From the NCBI GenBank assembly GCA_014656495.1, contig BNCN01000003.1, forward strand, positions 62,001 to 126,000: DNA of 64,000 bases, in the 5' to 3' direction. Source of the DNA: Comamonas sp. KCTC 72670. GTDB lineage: Bacteria; Myxococcota; Myxococcia; Myxococcales; Myxococcaceae. Made by a program: the position numbers and the translations under genes. Below are positions 1 to 8,671 of this stretch, one piece after another. The notes under the pieces were generated by a model that saw nothing but the letters and a program-made list of their open reading frames with translations, was not told the DNA's origin and ran no database searches. How positions within the stretch are numbered: the first letter of the stretch is position 1; every line of letters starts with the position of its first letter.

Positions 1-564
1 CGCGCGGATGGACTGCGCATTCACAGGCACGAGCCGCTCCTTGCTGCCCTTGCCCATCACCCGGACGATGCGCCCGCTCCGGTCGATGTCCAACAGGTCC
101 AGGCCACACAGCTCGCTGATACGCAGGCCGCCGCCGTAGAGCAGCTCCAGAATCGCCTTGTCCCGCAGCCCGAGCACCGTCTTCACGTCGGGCATGTCCA
201 GGATGGCGAAGACCTCCTCCACCGGCAGCACCTTGGGCAGCGCCTTGGGCAGCTTCGGGCTCTTCACCAGCTTCGCGGGGCTCGCGGGCAACAACTTCTG
301 CCGCACCAGGTACTTGTAGAAGGACTTGATGCTGGCCAGCCGCCGAGCCCGGCTCGCGGGCGCGTGGTCCGTGCTCAACGTGCCCAGGTAGCCGCGAATC
401 GCCGCGTGCGTCCCGGACAGGAGCGACAGCTTCATCCGCTCCACCAGGTACCGCTCGAAGTCGACGAGGTCGATGAGGTAGTTGCGCACCGTGTGCGGGG
501 ACGAGCCCTTCTCATCCTCCAGGTGGGCGCGGAACTTCTCCAGCAGCGGCGACAGGCTCGTCAT
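1..564 (-). CDS. xerC: Tyrosine recombinase XerC/XerD-like, partial (N-terminal 188 residues)
   Basis: The gene starts at an ATG at 564 and runs off the left edge, so only 188 codons are visible. The N-terminal half is an all-helical SAM-like core-binding domain with the family phrase SSPHTVRNY. The catalytic domain then begins with GGGLRISELCGL, whose Arg is the first catalytic arginine of tyrosine recombinases, followed by MGKGSKERLVPV. The remaining catalytic residues, including the Tyr, lie outside the window. The family resolves chromosome dimers at dif. The gene is the last visible member of a minus-strand run starting at trmFO. Proximity to trmFO, topA and dprA favours a housekeeping XerC over a mobile-element integrase. 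XerC versus XerD cannot be settled from this fragment. Confidence 0.85.
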   Translation of the reverse strand, partial: MTSLSPLLEKFRAHLEDEKGSSPHTVRNYLIDLVDFERYLVERMKLSLLSGTHAAIRGYLGTLSTDHAPASRARRLASIKSFYKYLVRQKLLPASPAKLVKSPKLPKALPKVLPVEEVFAILDMPDVKTVLGLRDKAILELLYGGGLRISELCGLDLLDIDRSGRIVRVMGKGSKERLVPVNAQSIRA

Positions 565-613
565 GGAGACGAGCCTACGGGCCGGAGATTTCCTGGCAAG
601 ATTCGCGGTGACC

Positions 614-2866
614 CTACGGCGCCTTGGCAGGCGCCACGGCGGGCACGATGACCGCGGGAACCTGCTCGGCCTGCGACGGAAGCACCGCCAGACAGGTATC
701 CGGGGACAGCCAGCCCGCGTGGCAGAACCACGTCAGCAGCGGAATCCGGACCTGCCAGAGCAGCACGAAAATCACCGCGAGCGTGACGGCGAGCTTCGTC
801 CAGCCCGACGCACCCTCCGCCTCGTCGTCGCCCTGCTGACGGGCCAGCGCCGAGCGCACCATGTCCAGCCGGTCCACGCGCGCGTGCGACGGCAGCTTCG
901 GGCGGCGCGTCACCAGCGAGGACAGCTCCGGCGTCAGCATCAGCCGGTCATTCAGCGCCCAGCCGGAGCCCTCCAGCAGCAGCGCCAGGTTGCGCCGGCG
1001 CAGCTTCAACCAGCCCAGCAGGCCCGCGGGCGCCATCACCACGATGGCAATCAACGTCGCGGCGGAGATGAGGTCCACCAGCGTCAGCGACTTCACCTGC
1101 GACATGATGAACGCGAAGGACGAGCCCAGGGCCGCGGCGGCGACACCACCGGCCGCCACGATTCCCGCGAGCCCCGCCCCACCACCCGATGCCGCCGGGG
1201 CCGGAGCAGCGGCGGCGGGAGGCGCCACCGAGGGCGCGTTCGCCGCGTTCGTGTAGCCCGTCTCCAGCGTCGTATCGAAGGTCTTCTCCCCCGCGGACGC
1301 CAGCCCCTCCACCTTCTTGGTGATGAAGTCGCCGATGCGCGCGAAGGGCATGGTCATCGCCTCCCACAGCGACACGGGCTGGCGGACCACGTGCGTCACC
1401 GTGGCATCACTTTCAACGCCGTCCACGTCGTAGAACACGCCCCGCTTGCCCACCGTGAGGTCCGTGCTCCGCCCGCTCGTCACTGGCACCGCCACTTCGT
1501 AGCCCGGCGTGCCGTCCTTCGGCGCCACCTGGACGTAGAGGATGCACGTCGTCCCCGTGGCCGTCAGCGCGGAGTGCGCGGCCCGGTTCGTCACCAGCAC
1601 CGACAGCGTGTACTTGCGCCCGCCCAGGATGAGCGTGCCCTTCTCCACCAGCGCCAGGCTCTTCGGCATGTAGAGGTTGGGCATGCTGATGAAGTTGTTG
1701 GCGAACTGCAGCAGCCAGCGCTGGTAGAGCACCAACCGCTCCAGCTCCACGATGGCGTCCAGCGTGGGCTTGAGCGCGAGGTCCGCCGCGCTCGCCGCGT
1801 CGATGGCGTCCAGGTCCGCGTCGGACACGTTGGGGAACGTGTCCATCAGCTTGCGCACCGGGTTCGCGTCATGCGTCGCCTGCCACGCCAGCACGCCGTC
1901 CGCCTTCGCGAGCAGCTCACGCCAGGCCGAGTCCGTCAGCCGCTGCGTATCCCCCGTCATCGGCGTGGCGACGTCCTTCCGGAACGCCTCCAGCAGCTCG
2001 TACGCGGGGCCGCGCAACAGCCGCGACCACTCCAGCGCGCCCGACGCCTCCGGCGGAGCGATGGGCAAATCCCCCGCCGCCTTCCCCAGCGCCGCCACGT
2101 CCCCCAGGGCGCCTTCCACCCGCTCCGCGCGCAGGCGCAGGCTCGCCGCCGCCTCGGGCTGCGCGGCCACCAGCCGGCACTGCACGAAGTACGCATTCAG
2201 CAGCGACGCCACTTCGCGCACGCGCTTCGCCGTGTCCAGGCTGACGTCGCCCCAGACGAAGGCCGCGCCCTGCTTCTCCCGGTGCGCCAGCAGCGCCGCG
2301 CGCTCCTCGCGGAAGCGCTTCACCAGCGTCGAATCCACGCCCGCCTTGCCCGCCCGGTTCGTCAGCGCGGGGAAGGCCGCCATCAGCTCCTGCACCAGGG
2401 GACGCAGGGGCTCGGAGAGGTGCTCGGGCGCGACGATGCCATCGCCGTTCTGCCCGGACTCCCGCAGGGCCTTCTCACTGTCGCGGACCTGCTTCAGCGA
2501 AATCCGCCCCGCGTCGTCCGCCTTCAGCGTCCGGAGGATGCGCTCCGCCGCGTCGCGCAGGGGCTTCGCCTCGTCGCTGAGCGCGGCCAGCTCCAACACG
2601 TCGCTGGAGGCATCCGCGCCGCGCCGGTCCTTCAGCTGCCGCGCGGCCCAGTCGACCGCGCCGCGGACCTCGGCCACGCGGATGCGGCCGTTGCGGTCCG
2701 CGTCCATCAGCGTCAACAGCCGGGGATCACACCCGAGGCCCTCGAGCGGGCACGCGGTGGCAATCCATTGCGTTTCGGGAATGCGGACCGCCTCCACGAG
2801 CACGTCGAAGGAGGGAATGTCCACCTGGAGCGAGCCGCCGTAGCGGCGATAGATGAGCGAAGCCAT
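614..2866 (-). CDS. EF-hand-containing membrane protein of unknown function
   Basis: I do not recognise a named family. The start is taken as the ATG at 2866 (MASLIYRRYGG); a GTG seven codons upstream is possible, and no strong ribosome site separates them. Around residue 55 lies a clear EF-hand loop, DADRNGRIRVAE, with acidic or polar residues at the calcium-ligand positions. A second, degenerate loop (GQNGDGIVAPEH) follows near residue 140. The middle is a soluble alpha/beta region. An Ala/Pro-rich linker then leads to two hydrophobic segments near the C-terminus: one covering LISAATLIAIVVMAPAGLLG, the other VTLAVIFVLLWQVRIPLLTW. The likely picture is a large domain anchored in the inner membrane with a calcium-responsive element. 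The gene follows the beta-propeller lipoprotein gene on the same strand and precedes xerC. Confidence 0.7.
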   Translation of the reverse strand: MASLIYRRYGGSLQVDIPSFDVLVEAVRIPETQWIATACPLEGLGCDPRLLTLMDADRNGRIRVAEVRGAVDWAARQLKDRRGADASSDVLELAALSDEAKPLRDAAERILRTLKADDAGRISLKQVRDSEKALRESGQNGDGIVAPEHLSEPLRPLVQELMAAFPALTNRAGKAGVDSTLVKRFREERAALLAHREKQGAAFVWGDVSLDTAKRVREVASLLNAYFVQCRLVAAQPEAAASLRLRAERVEGALGDVAALGKAAGDLPIAPPEASGALEWSRLLRGPAYELLEAFRKDVATPMTGDTQRLTDSAWRELLAKADGVLAWQATHDANPVRKLMDTFPNVSDADLDAIDAASAADLALKPTLDAIVELERLVLYQRWLLQFANNFISMPNLYMPKSLALVEKGTLILGGRKYTLSVLVTNRAAHSALTATGTTCILYVQVAPKDGTPGYEVAVPVTSGRSTDLTVGKRGVFYDVDGVESDATVTHVVRQPVSLWEAMTMPFARIGDFITKKVEGLASAGEKTFDTTLETGYTNAANAPSVAPPAAAAPAPAASGGGAGLAGIVAAGGVAAAALGSSFAFIMSQVKSLTLVDLISAATLIAIVVMAPAGLLGWLKLRRRNLALLLEGSGWALNDRLMLTPELSSLVTRRPKLPSHARVDRLDMVRSALARQQGDDEAEGASGWTKLAVTLAVIFVLLWQVRIPLLTWFCHAGWLSPDTCLAVLPSQAEQVPAVIVPAVAPAKAP

Positions 2867-2926
2867 ACAGGCGGCGGAAGTAAGCACACCGCCCGGCGAA
2901 GCGCACGATCCCCAACACTCTAAAAA

Positions 2927-4567
2927 CTACGGCGTTGCGGGGACGCTGTAGACCCCGGCCTTGGGGCCCTGGGTGATGGCGTAGACGGCCAGTGAGTCAT
3001 TCTCGCCACCAAAGGACACCGGCACCTGGACGCCCTCGTCCAACGTCTTCCGCGCCTGCGTCTTCACGTCGTACACCGCCACGTCATAGGTGTCCGAGTC
3101 CATGCGGGTATACGTCACCAGCAGCCGCTTGCCGTCCTCGGAGATTTTGTAGCTGAAGATGCCCTGCAGCCACGTCTTGGGGGCCTCGGCCTGCTTGGGC
3201 AGGTCCAACGCCATGAAGTCACAGGAGCGTCCGTTCCGGATGCAGTTGGAGCGGAACACCACCTGACTGTTCCCCGGCGTGAAGCCATACCCGAAGACGC
3301 CCTGCTGCACCTTCGCGGCCTTCTCCTCCCCCAGGGTGTAGAGCATCAGGTCCACGGAGTACGCGGGCTTGAGGATGCGCGACAGGAACGCGACATGGCG
3401 TCCATCCGCGCCCCAGACGAAGTTGGGCACGCGGCCGCCCACCTGCTTCGTCGCCCCGTCCGGCAACGCGGCCACCGACATCAACCCCGCGTTGGCCGTG
3501 GAGTCGTACTTCTCCAGGAAGCCCACCGCCTGCGAGTCCGGCGAGAACGCCAGCTTCTCCACCTGCACGCCCAGCTTGCGCCCCGCGCCGCCCGACGCCG
3601 GGCCCAGGTGCAAATCTCCGGGCACGTTGGGCTTGCCGTTCTCCGTGCGCGCCAGCCACTTGCTGTCCGGCGAGAAGCCGAACACGCCCGAGGCCACCGC
3701 CAGCCGCTTCGCCTTCAGGTCCGGCAGCTCGGCCAGGTACAAGTCATACAGCCCGGGCACGGACTCGCTGCGCACCTGGAACGCCACGCGCTGACCGTCC
3801 GGCGAGACTTCGTAGTCACCCACCTGGTCGGAAATCTTGAGGGGCGCCGCGTCGGGCTTCTCCACCGACACCGCCGCCAGCCCGCCCGCCGCGGACAGCC
3901 GGCGCTTGAAGAGCAGCGTCTTCCCGTCCGGGGTGAACTGGGCCGTGCTGACCTCCGCCGCCACGTCCGTGAAGGGCCCCGACGGCAGCGCGCCCAGCTT
4001 CAGCTTGCCGCCGTCCACGTAGGCCAGCTTCATCCCGTCCGGGCTGGGCAGCATGTAGCTGACCGCCGTGCCCAGCGCCGTGGGCTCCGCCTTCGCGTCG
4101 TCCAGGGCCACCACGTTCAACACGCCCGACTGCGTCGTCGGGCTGTAACCCGTGAGGAAGAGCACGTGCTTGGAGCCCGGCGCCGTGAGCTGTCCGCCGG
4201 GGACGTTCGTCACGCCCTCCCCCAGCTTGCGCGGCTCGCCGCCCGTCACCGGCACGACGTACAGGTCGCCCAGCACCATCTGCGGCGGGATGCCGTCCAT
4301 GCGGGGCTTCTGCCCGTTGGCGATGTACGTGGCGAAGCGGCCATCCGGCGTCACCCGCAGGTCCGTCACGCGGCCCGCGGCCAGCAGCGTCCCCTTCCCC
4401 GCGCCCGGCGCGCCCGGCGGTGGCGGCTTCTCCGCCGAGGCGGCGGCCTTGGTGCGGCGCACGCCCGGCGCCTCCGAACCGCCATTCTCGCCCTGCTTGC
4501 AGCCCGTGCCGGCCATCACCAGCGAGGCCAACAGCCCCGCGGTCCAAAGACGCCCCTGCCGCATCAT
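2927..4567 (-). CDS. Beta-propeller (TolB/WD40-like) lipoprotein
   Basis: The protein has 546 residues. It begins with a lipoprotein signal peptide ending VMAGTGC, so Cys23 is the predicted lipidated residue. The mature part carries repeated beta-propeller blades with the TolB/PD40 signature, for example [54 protein letters not shown] and [14 protein letters not shown]. The start codon overlaps the trmFO stop as ATGA and has a good AGAGGAG ribosome site, so translation is probably coupled to trmFO. WD-repeat lipoproteins of this kind include AglU of Myxococcus xanthus, which is needed for gliding and spore maturation. The presence of TolQ/TolR homologues and aglZ in the same window makes an AglU-like role plausible, but orthology is not shown here. 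Confidence 0.85.
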   Translation of the reverse strand: MMRQGRLWTAGLLASLVMAGTGCKQGENGGSEAPGVRRTKAAASAEKPPPPGAPGAGKGTLLAAGRVTDLRVTPDGRFATYIANGQKPRMDGIPPQMVLGDLYVVPVTGGEPRKLGEGVTNVPGGQLTAPGSKHVLFLTGYSPTTQSGVLNVVALDDAKAEPTALGTAVSYMLPSPDGMKLAYVDGGKLKLGALPSGPFTDVAAEVSTAQFTPDGKTLLFKRRLSAAGGLAAVSVEKPDAAPLKISDQVGDYEVSPDGQRVAFQVRSESVPGLYDLYLAELPDLKAKRLAVASGVFGFSPDSKWLARTENGKPNVPGDLHLGPASGGAGRKLGVQVEKLAFSPDSQAVGFLEKYDSTANAGLMSVAALPDGATKQVGGRVPNFVWGADGRHVAFLSRILKPAYSVDLMLYTLGEEKAAKVQQGVFGYGFTPGNSQVVFRSNCIRNGRSCDFMALDLPKQAEAPKTWLQGIFSYKISEDGKRLLVTYTRMDSDTYDVAVYDVKTQARKTLDEGVQVPVSFGGENDSLAVYAITQGPKAGVYSVPATP

Positions 4568-5937
4568 GCGCTCCTCTGCTCCCGGTGCTCGGGGGCGCCC
4601 GGTGCCGGGACGCCCGCGTGTGGCAGCCATGCCGCCAGGTCCTGCTTCGCCCGCGCCGAATACGCCGCGCGCTTCTCGGCCTTCTTCATGCGGCCGGTGA
4701 TGGGCGGGAAGATGCCGAAGATGATGTTGGAGGGCTGGTGCGGGTAGTCCGGCGGATGCGCCTCCCCCGTCACGTGGCGCAGGAGCGCGCCCATGGCCGT
4801 GGTGGCCGGCGGCGGAACCCACTCCGTCCCCGTCAGCTTCGCGTGCAGCGCCAACGCCACCAGGTATCCACATGCCGCGCTCTCCACGTAACCCTCCACG
4901 CCGGAGACCTGGCCCGCGAAGTAGAGCCGGGGCTCCGTCTTCAGCGACAAGTCCTTGGACAACAGCCGGGGCGAGTCGATGAAGGTGTTGCGGTGGATCT
5001 GCCCCATCCGGAGGAATTCCGCCTGCTGAAGTCCGGGGATGAAGTTCGTGAAGATGCGCTTTTGTTCACCCCACGTCAGCCGCGTCTGGAAGCCCACCAT
5101 GTTCCACGACGTGCCGCCCACGTCCTCCATGCGCAGCTGCACCACCGCGTAGGGGTCCTGCCCCGTGCGTGGATCTCTCAGCCCCACCGGCTTCATAGGC
5201 CCGTAGGCCAGGGTGTCGTCGCCGCGCTCGGCCATCACTTCGATGGGCAGACACCCTTCGAAGTACTTGGGTTCCTCGAAAGCGTGCGGCACCACCTTCT
5301 GGCCCGCCTTCAGCTCGGCGATGAAGCGATAGTACTCGTCCTTCGTCATCGGCAGGTTGAGGTAGTCGTCCCCGCCGCCCTTGCCGTAGCGGCTCTGACG
5401 GAACGCCACGTTCATGTCGATGGAGTCCGCGGACAGGATGGGCGCGATGGAGTCGTAGAAGTAGAGCTTGGTGCCCACGTGGCGCTCCAGCTCCCGCGTC
5501 AGCGCGTCCGACGTGAGCGGGCCCGACGCAATCACCACCGGGCCTTCGGAGGGCAGGTGCTCCACTTCACCGGCGACCAGCTCCACGCCCCGCTGGCTCA
5601 GCAGCGACTGCGTGATGGCCCCCGAGAAGCCCTCGCGCTCCACCGCCAGCGCGTCGCCCGCGGGCACCCGGTTCGCGTCCGCGGCGCCCAGCACCAGCGA
5701 GCCCAGCGCGCGAAGCTCCGCGTGCAGCAGGCCAATGGCGCTCTCCGGGTTGTCCGAGCGCAGCGAGTTGCTGCACACCAGCTCCGCCAGCGCGTCCGAC
5801 TTGTGCGCGGGCGAACGCTTGTGGGGCTTCATCTCGCGCAGCACCACCGGCACCCCGCGGCGGGCAAGCTGGTAGGCGCATTCGGTTCCCGCCAGGCCGC
5901 CGCCAATCACCGTCACCCGCTGCTTCTGATCCGACAT
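4564..5937 (-). CDS. trmFO: TrmFO, folate/FAD-dependent tRNA (uracil-54-C5) methyltransferase
   Basis: The 457-residue protein opens with a Rossmann FAD-binding motif ([17 protein letters not shown]). The TrmFO/Gid hallmark [16 protein letters not shown] follows, then [20 protein letters not shown]. Near the C-terminus is the FAD-domain phrase [19 protein letters not shown]. The enzyme makes 5-methyluridine at position 54 of the tRNA T-loop from methylene-THF and FADH2. Length and motif order are normal for the family. The start codon at 5937 is preceded by GGGAGG. The gene heads a same-strand run (trmFO, beta-propeller lipoprotein, EF-hand protein, xerC) and overlaps the lipoprotein gene by four bases. 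The trmFO-xerC association matches the Bacillus arrangement. Confidence 0.96.
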   Translation of the reverse strand: MSDQKQRVTVIGGGLAGTECAYQLARRGVPVVLREMKPHKRSPAHKSDALAELVCSNSLRSDNPESAIGLLHAELRALGSLVLGAADANRVPAGDALAVEREGFSGAITQSLLSQRGVELVAGEVEHLPSEGPVVIASGPLTSDALTRELERHVGTKLYFYDSIAPILSADSIDMNVAFRQSRYGKGGGDDYLNLPMTKDEYYRFIAELKAGQKVVPHAFEEPKYFEGCLPIEVMAERGDDTLAYGPMKPVGLRDPRTGQDPYAVVQLRMEDVGGTSWNMVGFQTRLTWGEQKRIFTNFIPGLQQAEFLRMGQIHRNTFIDSPRLLSKDLSLKTEPRLYFAGQVSGVEGYVESAACGYLVALALHAKLTGTEWVPPPATTAMGALLRHVTGEAHPPDYPHQPSNIIFGIFPPITGRMKKAEKRAAYSARAKQDLAAWLPHAGVPAPGAPEHREQRSA

Positions 5938-6210
5938 CCCGCATCCTCCCGGCCCGCGCGCGGGGCCGTCCCGCCTCTGTTAGCAGGACTGACACGCCCT
6001 GTCCCAGCGTCGATTCAGCCGCGCCCGGGGCCCCTTCTCCGCTCGGGCGCCGCGCCCGCCCGGCTGCCCAGCAGGCCGCCGTGGGCCCCGGCCGGAAGGC
6101 GCGGTTTCCCTACCTGAGTTGAACCCCTACGTTTCTCGCGTTCGCCGCTCGGGGGCGGCCTGCATCCGGGCGAGCGGCACGTGAACTCGAAACCTGGGAG
6201 TACCGAAGCC

Positions 6211-6603
6211 ATGGCCACCCGCCGAATCCAGGACCTGAACCGGATCCGCGAACTCCTGCAGCGCCGCCGCCGGGAAATCCTCAGCGCCAACGAGGGTGCG
6301 CATCGCGAGCTCACCGCCCTGAAGAACCAGGAGCGGGACCCCGAATACGAGGAGAACGCCCAGTCGGAGCTCGCCGACTACACCCTCTCCAGTCTCATGG
6401 AGGCGCAGCGGCGTGAAATCATGCTCATCGACGCCGCGCTGCGCCGCATGGAGATGAACGTCTTCGGCGAGTGCGTGGACTGCGGCTTCGAGATTCCCAT
6501 CGAGCGCCTGGAGGCCCTGCCCTTCGCCATCCGCTGCGAGGAGGACGCCAGCATCCACGAGTTGGAGACGCGCGGCGGCCCCATGGCCAGCCCGTCGCTC
6601 TGA
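6211..6603 (+). CDS. DksA/TraR-like zinc-finger-type regulator with an incomplete Cys set
   Basis: The protein has 130 residues from the ATG at 6211, which has GGGAG about ten bases upstream. A GTG start at 6181 is less likely. The N-terminal two-thirds is a charged coiled coil (IRELLQRRRREILSANEG to EAQRREIMLIDAALRRME), as in DksA. The C-terminal globule carries GECVDCGFEIPIERL and then AIRCEEDASIHE. Canonical members have CxxC...CxxC; here the last Cys is replaced by Asp, leaving three. DksA-family proteins bind the RNA polymerase secondary channel and modulate rRNA and stress promoters. The gene stands alone between divergent trmFO and the convergent TolR gene. A 5' GTG extension would add ten residues without changing the domains. 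Confidence 0.85.
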   Translation: MATRRIQDLNRIRELLQRRRREILSANEGAHRELTALKNQERDPEYEENAQSELADYTLSSLMEAQRREIMLIDAALRRMEMNVFGECVDCGFEIPIERLEALPFAIRCEEDASIHELETRGGPMASPSL

Positions 6604-6618
6604 GAGGCACCGGGTACG

Positions 6619-6644
6619 CGCTCCCGGCTGCCGCCCCGGGAGCG
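6619..6644. terminator. Bidirectional GC-rich hairpin between convergent genes
   Basis: CGCTCCCGG (6619-6627) pairs perfectly with CCGGGAGCG (6636-6644) around an 8-base loop. It sits between the DksA-like stop at 6603 and the second TolR-like stop at 6647. No U-tract follows on either side, so it may work with Rho or as an mRNA 3' end stabiliser. Confidence 0.55.
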
Positions 6645-6646
6645 TG

Positions 6647-7228
6647 CTACTCGCCTTCCTTCTGCAGCACGACGAAGCGGTAGTTCTCCAGCTCGTTCTG
6701 CCCGGCTGTGTAGAGCACCGTCAGCAGCATGTCGTAGGGAATCTTCTTGTCCGCGATGACGGAGAGCTCCCCGCTGAAGGGCGCAGACGGGTTGCGCTCG
6801 GCGATGTACTTCAGCTTCTCCACTTCCTTCTTCAGCTGCGCGTCCAGCGGCAGCACCAGCCGGCCCTGGAGCAGGTCGGCGGGGAACTGGCCGTTCTGCA
6901 GCCGCAGGACCTCCCGCTCGCCCACCAGGACGTTCTTGGGCGTAATCGTGACGGCCACCGTGTCGCGGGGCGTCGCGCGCGTGGAGGACACCGGCGGGCG
7001 CACGTCCTCGGACGCCGTCACCGCCGCGGACGACGACGCGAAGGACTTGAGGAGGAACACCAGGAGGATGGTCATCATGTCCATCATCGCGGTGATGTTC
7101 AGCTCCTTGATCTCCCCCGCCGCCTCGCGCTCCTTGCGCTTCTTGCGCGCCAGGGCCCGGCGGAAGCTCAGCCGCGCCACCGTCTCCGCGTCGGGCGTGT
7201 GCAGGGCGGGTGTCGTGGGCTCGGCCAT
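6647..7228 (-). CDS. ExbD/TolR family protein, second copy
   Basis: The 193-residue protein has a basic cytoplasmic N-terminus (RRALARKKRKEREAAG). One membrane helix follows, in ELNITAMMDMMTILLVFLLK, with the Asp that ExbD/TolR proteins use for proton coupling. The rest is a periplasmic domain. It is the third gene of a TolQ-TolR-TolR operon; its ATG lies 3 bp after the stop of the preceding gene. In Myxococcus, such TolQ/TolR sets power gliding (AglRQS) or envelope functions (AglX/AglV, Tol-Pal). Two TolR-type subunits per TolQ-type subunit is the arrangement of the Agl motors. I cannot tell from sequence alone which named set this is. Confidence 0.9.
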   Translation of the reverse strand: MAEPTTPALHTPDAETVARLSFRRALARKKRKEREAAGEIKELNITAMMDMMTILLVFLLKSFASSSAAVTASEDVRPPVSSTRATPRDTVAVTITPKNVLVGEREVLRLQNGQFPADLLQGRLVLPLDAQLKKEVEKLKYIAERNPSAPFSGELSVIADKKIPYDMLLTVLYTAGQNELENYRFVVLQKEGE

Positions 7229-7231
7229 GGC

Positions 7232-7753
7232 TCAGATGGCTCCCAGGGTGACGTCCGGGAACAGCAGCCGGCGCTCGCGGCCCTGCGTCTCGCGGATGGC
7301 GTCCAGCGTCTGCGTCAGCGTCTCGTAGGGGACGTCCGGGTCCGCGCCCACGATGACCTTCGTCTCCTGCGGGAAGGCGGCCTTGATCTCCACCATCTTC
7401 GCGTTGAGCGCGCCGAAGTCGTGCGCCCCGTCCGCCCGCACAGGGATGGTGGGCTCGCCGGCCTCGCCGAGGATGGCGTTCTCGCTGCTGACGAAGTGCC
7501 CCTTCTTCGAGATGAGCACCGACAGCGTCAGCTTGGGCCCGTCGTCCGGGTTCTCCTGCGCCATGCCCGTCGTGGGCCCACCGTAGGCGGGGGCGTTGAC
7601 GTTGATGATGCCGAACGTCGCCAGGCCGGTGATGGACAGCAGCATGAAGATGATGAGGTTCATGAGGATGTCGAGGTACGGGACGATGTTCAGCTCGCCC
7701 GTCTCCTCTTCCTCGCGGACCTTCAGCTTGCGCCGGGAGTAGTGGAACGCCAT
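7232..7753 (-). CDS. ExbD/TolR family protein, first copy
   Basis: I start this 173-residue protein at the ATG at 7753 (MAFHYSRRKLKVREEEE), 20 bp after the TolQ-like stop. Longer starts would run into the upstream gene. The layout is a short basic cytoplasmic tail, one membrane helix (LNIVPYLDILMNLIIFMLLS) with the conserved proton-relay Asp, and a periplasmic domain. It should form a 5:2-type complex with the TolQ-like channel encoded immediately upstream. The protein differs clearly from the following copy (different tail and helix), so the two TolR-like subunits may form heterodimers rather than being recent duplicates. It could correspond to AglV-type proteins of M. xanthus, but this is not proven. 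Confidence 0.9.
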   Translation of the reverse strand: MAFHYSRRKLKVREEEETGELNIVPYLDILMNLIIFMLLSITGLATFGIINVNAPAYGGPTTGMAQENPDDGPKLTLSVLISKKGHFVSSENAILGEAGEPTIPVRADGAHDFGALNAKMVEIKAAFPQETKVIVGADPDVPYETLTQTLDAIRETQGRERRLLFPDVTLGAI

Positions 7754-7772
7754 GGCCGCGTGCCCTCGCGCC

Positions 7773-8510
7773 TTACGACGCGTGCGCTTCGAGCTCCGTG
7801 GTGCCCGGGTCCACCGAGCCACGGCGCGACAGCAGGTTCTCCAGCTTGAGCGCGTTCAGCTCCAGCCCCTCCACCATGCTCTTCGCGTACGACGTGAGGA
7901 ACAGGTGGAAGATGATGCAGATGACGGCGATGGAGAGCGCGAAGGCGGTGTTGTTCATCGCCTTGGAGATGCCGTCCGACAGCAGCACCTGCTTCTGCTC
8001 CGCCGGCACGTTGCCCAGCGCCTGGAAGGTGCCGATGAGGCCGAAGATGGTGCCCACCAGCCCCACCAGCGTGGCGATGTTCGCCAGGGACCACAGCCAG
8101 GGGATGCGCTTGGACACGTGGGGGCTGTGCTCGACGATGGCCTCCTCCACCGCCTTGGAGACCTCGATCTCGCCGCGGTTGGCGTTCACCAGGCCCGCGC
8201 GGACCACCTTCGCCAGCGGCGCGTTGGGCGCCATGCCGCACACCTTCACGGCGCGGTCCAGGTTGCCGCTGCGCACCAGCTTGGCGATCTGCTCCATGAA
8301 GGGCGGCGCGTTGAGGTTGTAGCGGAACACGAGCGTGACGATCCGCTCCAGCGCCACCGCCAGCGAGCACGCCAGCCAGAACAGGTTCACGAACATGAAC
8401 GGTCCGCCATCCTTGAAGAACTTGATGACGGAGTCCGTGACGCCCATCTTGCCGCCTTCCGTGGCCGCGAAGGTCACGTCCAGCAGCAGGTCGCTCACCG
8501 AGGGAATCAT
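7773..8510 (-). CDS. MotA/TolQ/ExbB proton-channel family protein
   Basis: The 245-residue protein has a hydrophobic segment near residue 40 (FMFVNLFWLACSLAVALERI). A cytoplasmic loop follows, then the paired C-terminal helices IPWLWSLANIATLVGLVGTIFGLIGTF and the segment around KAMNNTAFALSIAVICIIFHLF. This is the standard three-helix TolQ/ExbB layout. The GLVGTIFGLIGTF segment is the most conserved part of the family. It conducts protons to energise a periplasmic TolR/ExbD partner; two such partners are encoded directly downstream. A TTGACA-type promoter lies about 95 bp upstream of the ATG. In M. xanthus, AglX is a TolQ homologue linked to A-motility and would be the first candidate orthologue, alongside a plain Tol-Pal TolQ. 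Confidence 0.92.
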   Translation of the reverse strand: MIPSVSDLLLDVTFAATEGGKMGVTDSVIKFFKDGGPFMFVNLFWLACSLAVALERIVTLVFRYNLNAPPFMEQIAKLVRSGNLDRAVKVCGMAPNAPLAKVVRAGLVNANRGEIEVSKAVEEAIVEHSPHVSKRIPWLWSLANIATLVGLVGTIFGLIGTFQALGNVPAEQKQVLLSDGISKAMNNTAFALSIAVICIIFHLFLTSYAKSMVEGLELNALKLENLLSRRGSVDPGTTELEAHAS

Positions 8511-8604
8511 TGCGCCCAGAGTCCTTTCGACGCCCGCCCCCCAGGGCGCGCCCGTCCGGATGCGGGCACCCGCTCGACATTCCCCGGGGAGGGAGCAGCC
8601 TGGA

Positions 8605-8634
8605 CTTGTAGGGCGGGCCCGCCAAGGCTGTCAA
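8605..8634 (-). promoter_or_regulatory. Sigma-70-type promoter for the TolQ/TolR/TolR operon
   Basis: On the minus strand a perfect TTGACA (8629-8634) is followed by an 18-bp spacer and TACAAG (8605-8610). The spacer contains the palindrome GGCGGGCCCGCC. The site lies in the 161-bp gap between the topA stop and the TolQ-like start, leaving a leader of roughly 90 nt. I see no clear topA terminator here. Confidence 0.55.
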
Positions 8635-8671
8635 GCCGAGGACGGGCCATGCCCACGTAACTACTGGGCTT

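Noticed and set aside
1-564. Integrase of a prophage or genomic island
   Set aside because: The fragment sits in a housekeeping block (trmFO, topA, dprA) with no phage genes, att repeats or compositional change, so XerC is the better reading.
482-2923. 813-codon open frame on the plus strand
   Set aside because: It is Arg/Gln/His-rich antisense shadow of the EF-hand protein gene, typical of GC-rich DNA. No domain, no ribosome site.
3395-4747. Plus-strand 450-codon frame and neighbouring frames to 6117
   Set aside because: Antisense to the beta-propeller lipoprotein and trmFO genes; composition is biased, with no recognisable motif.
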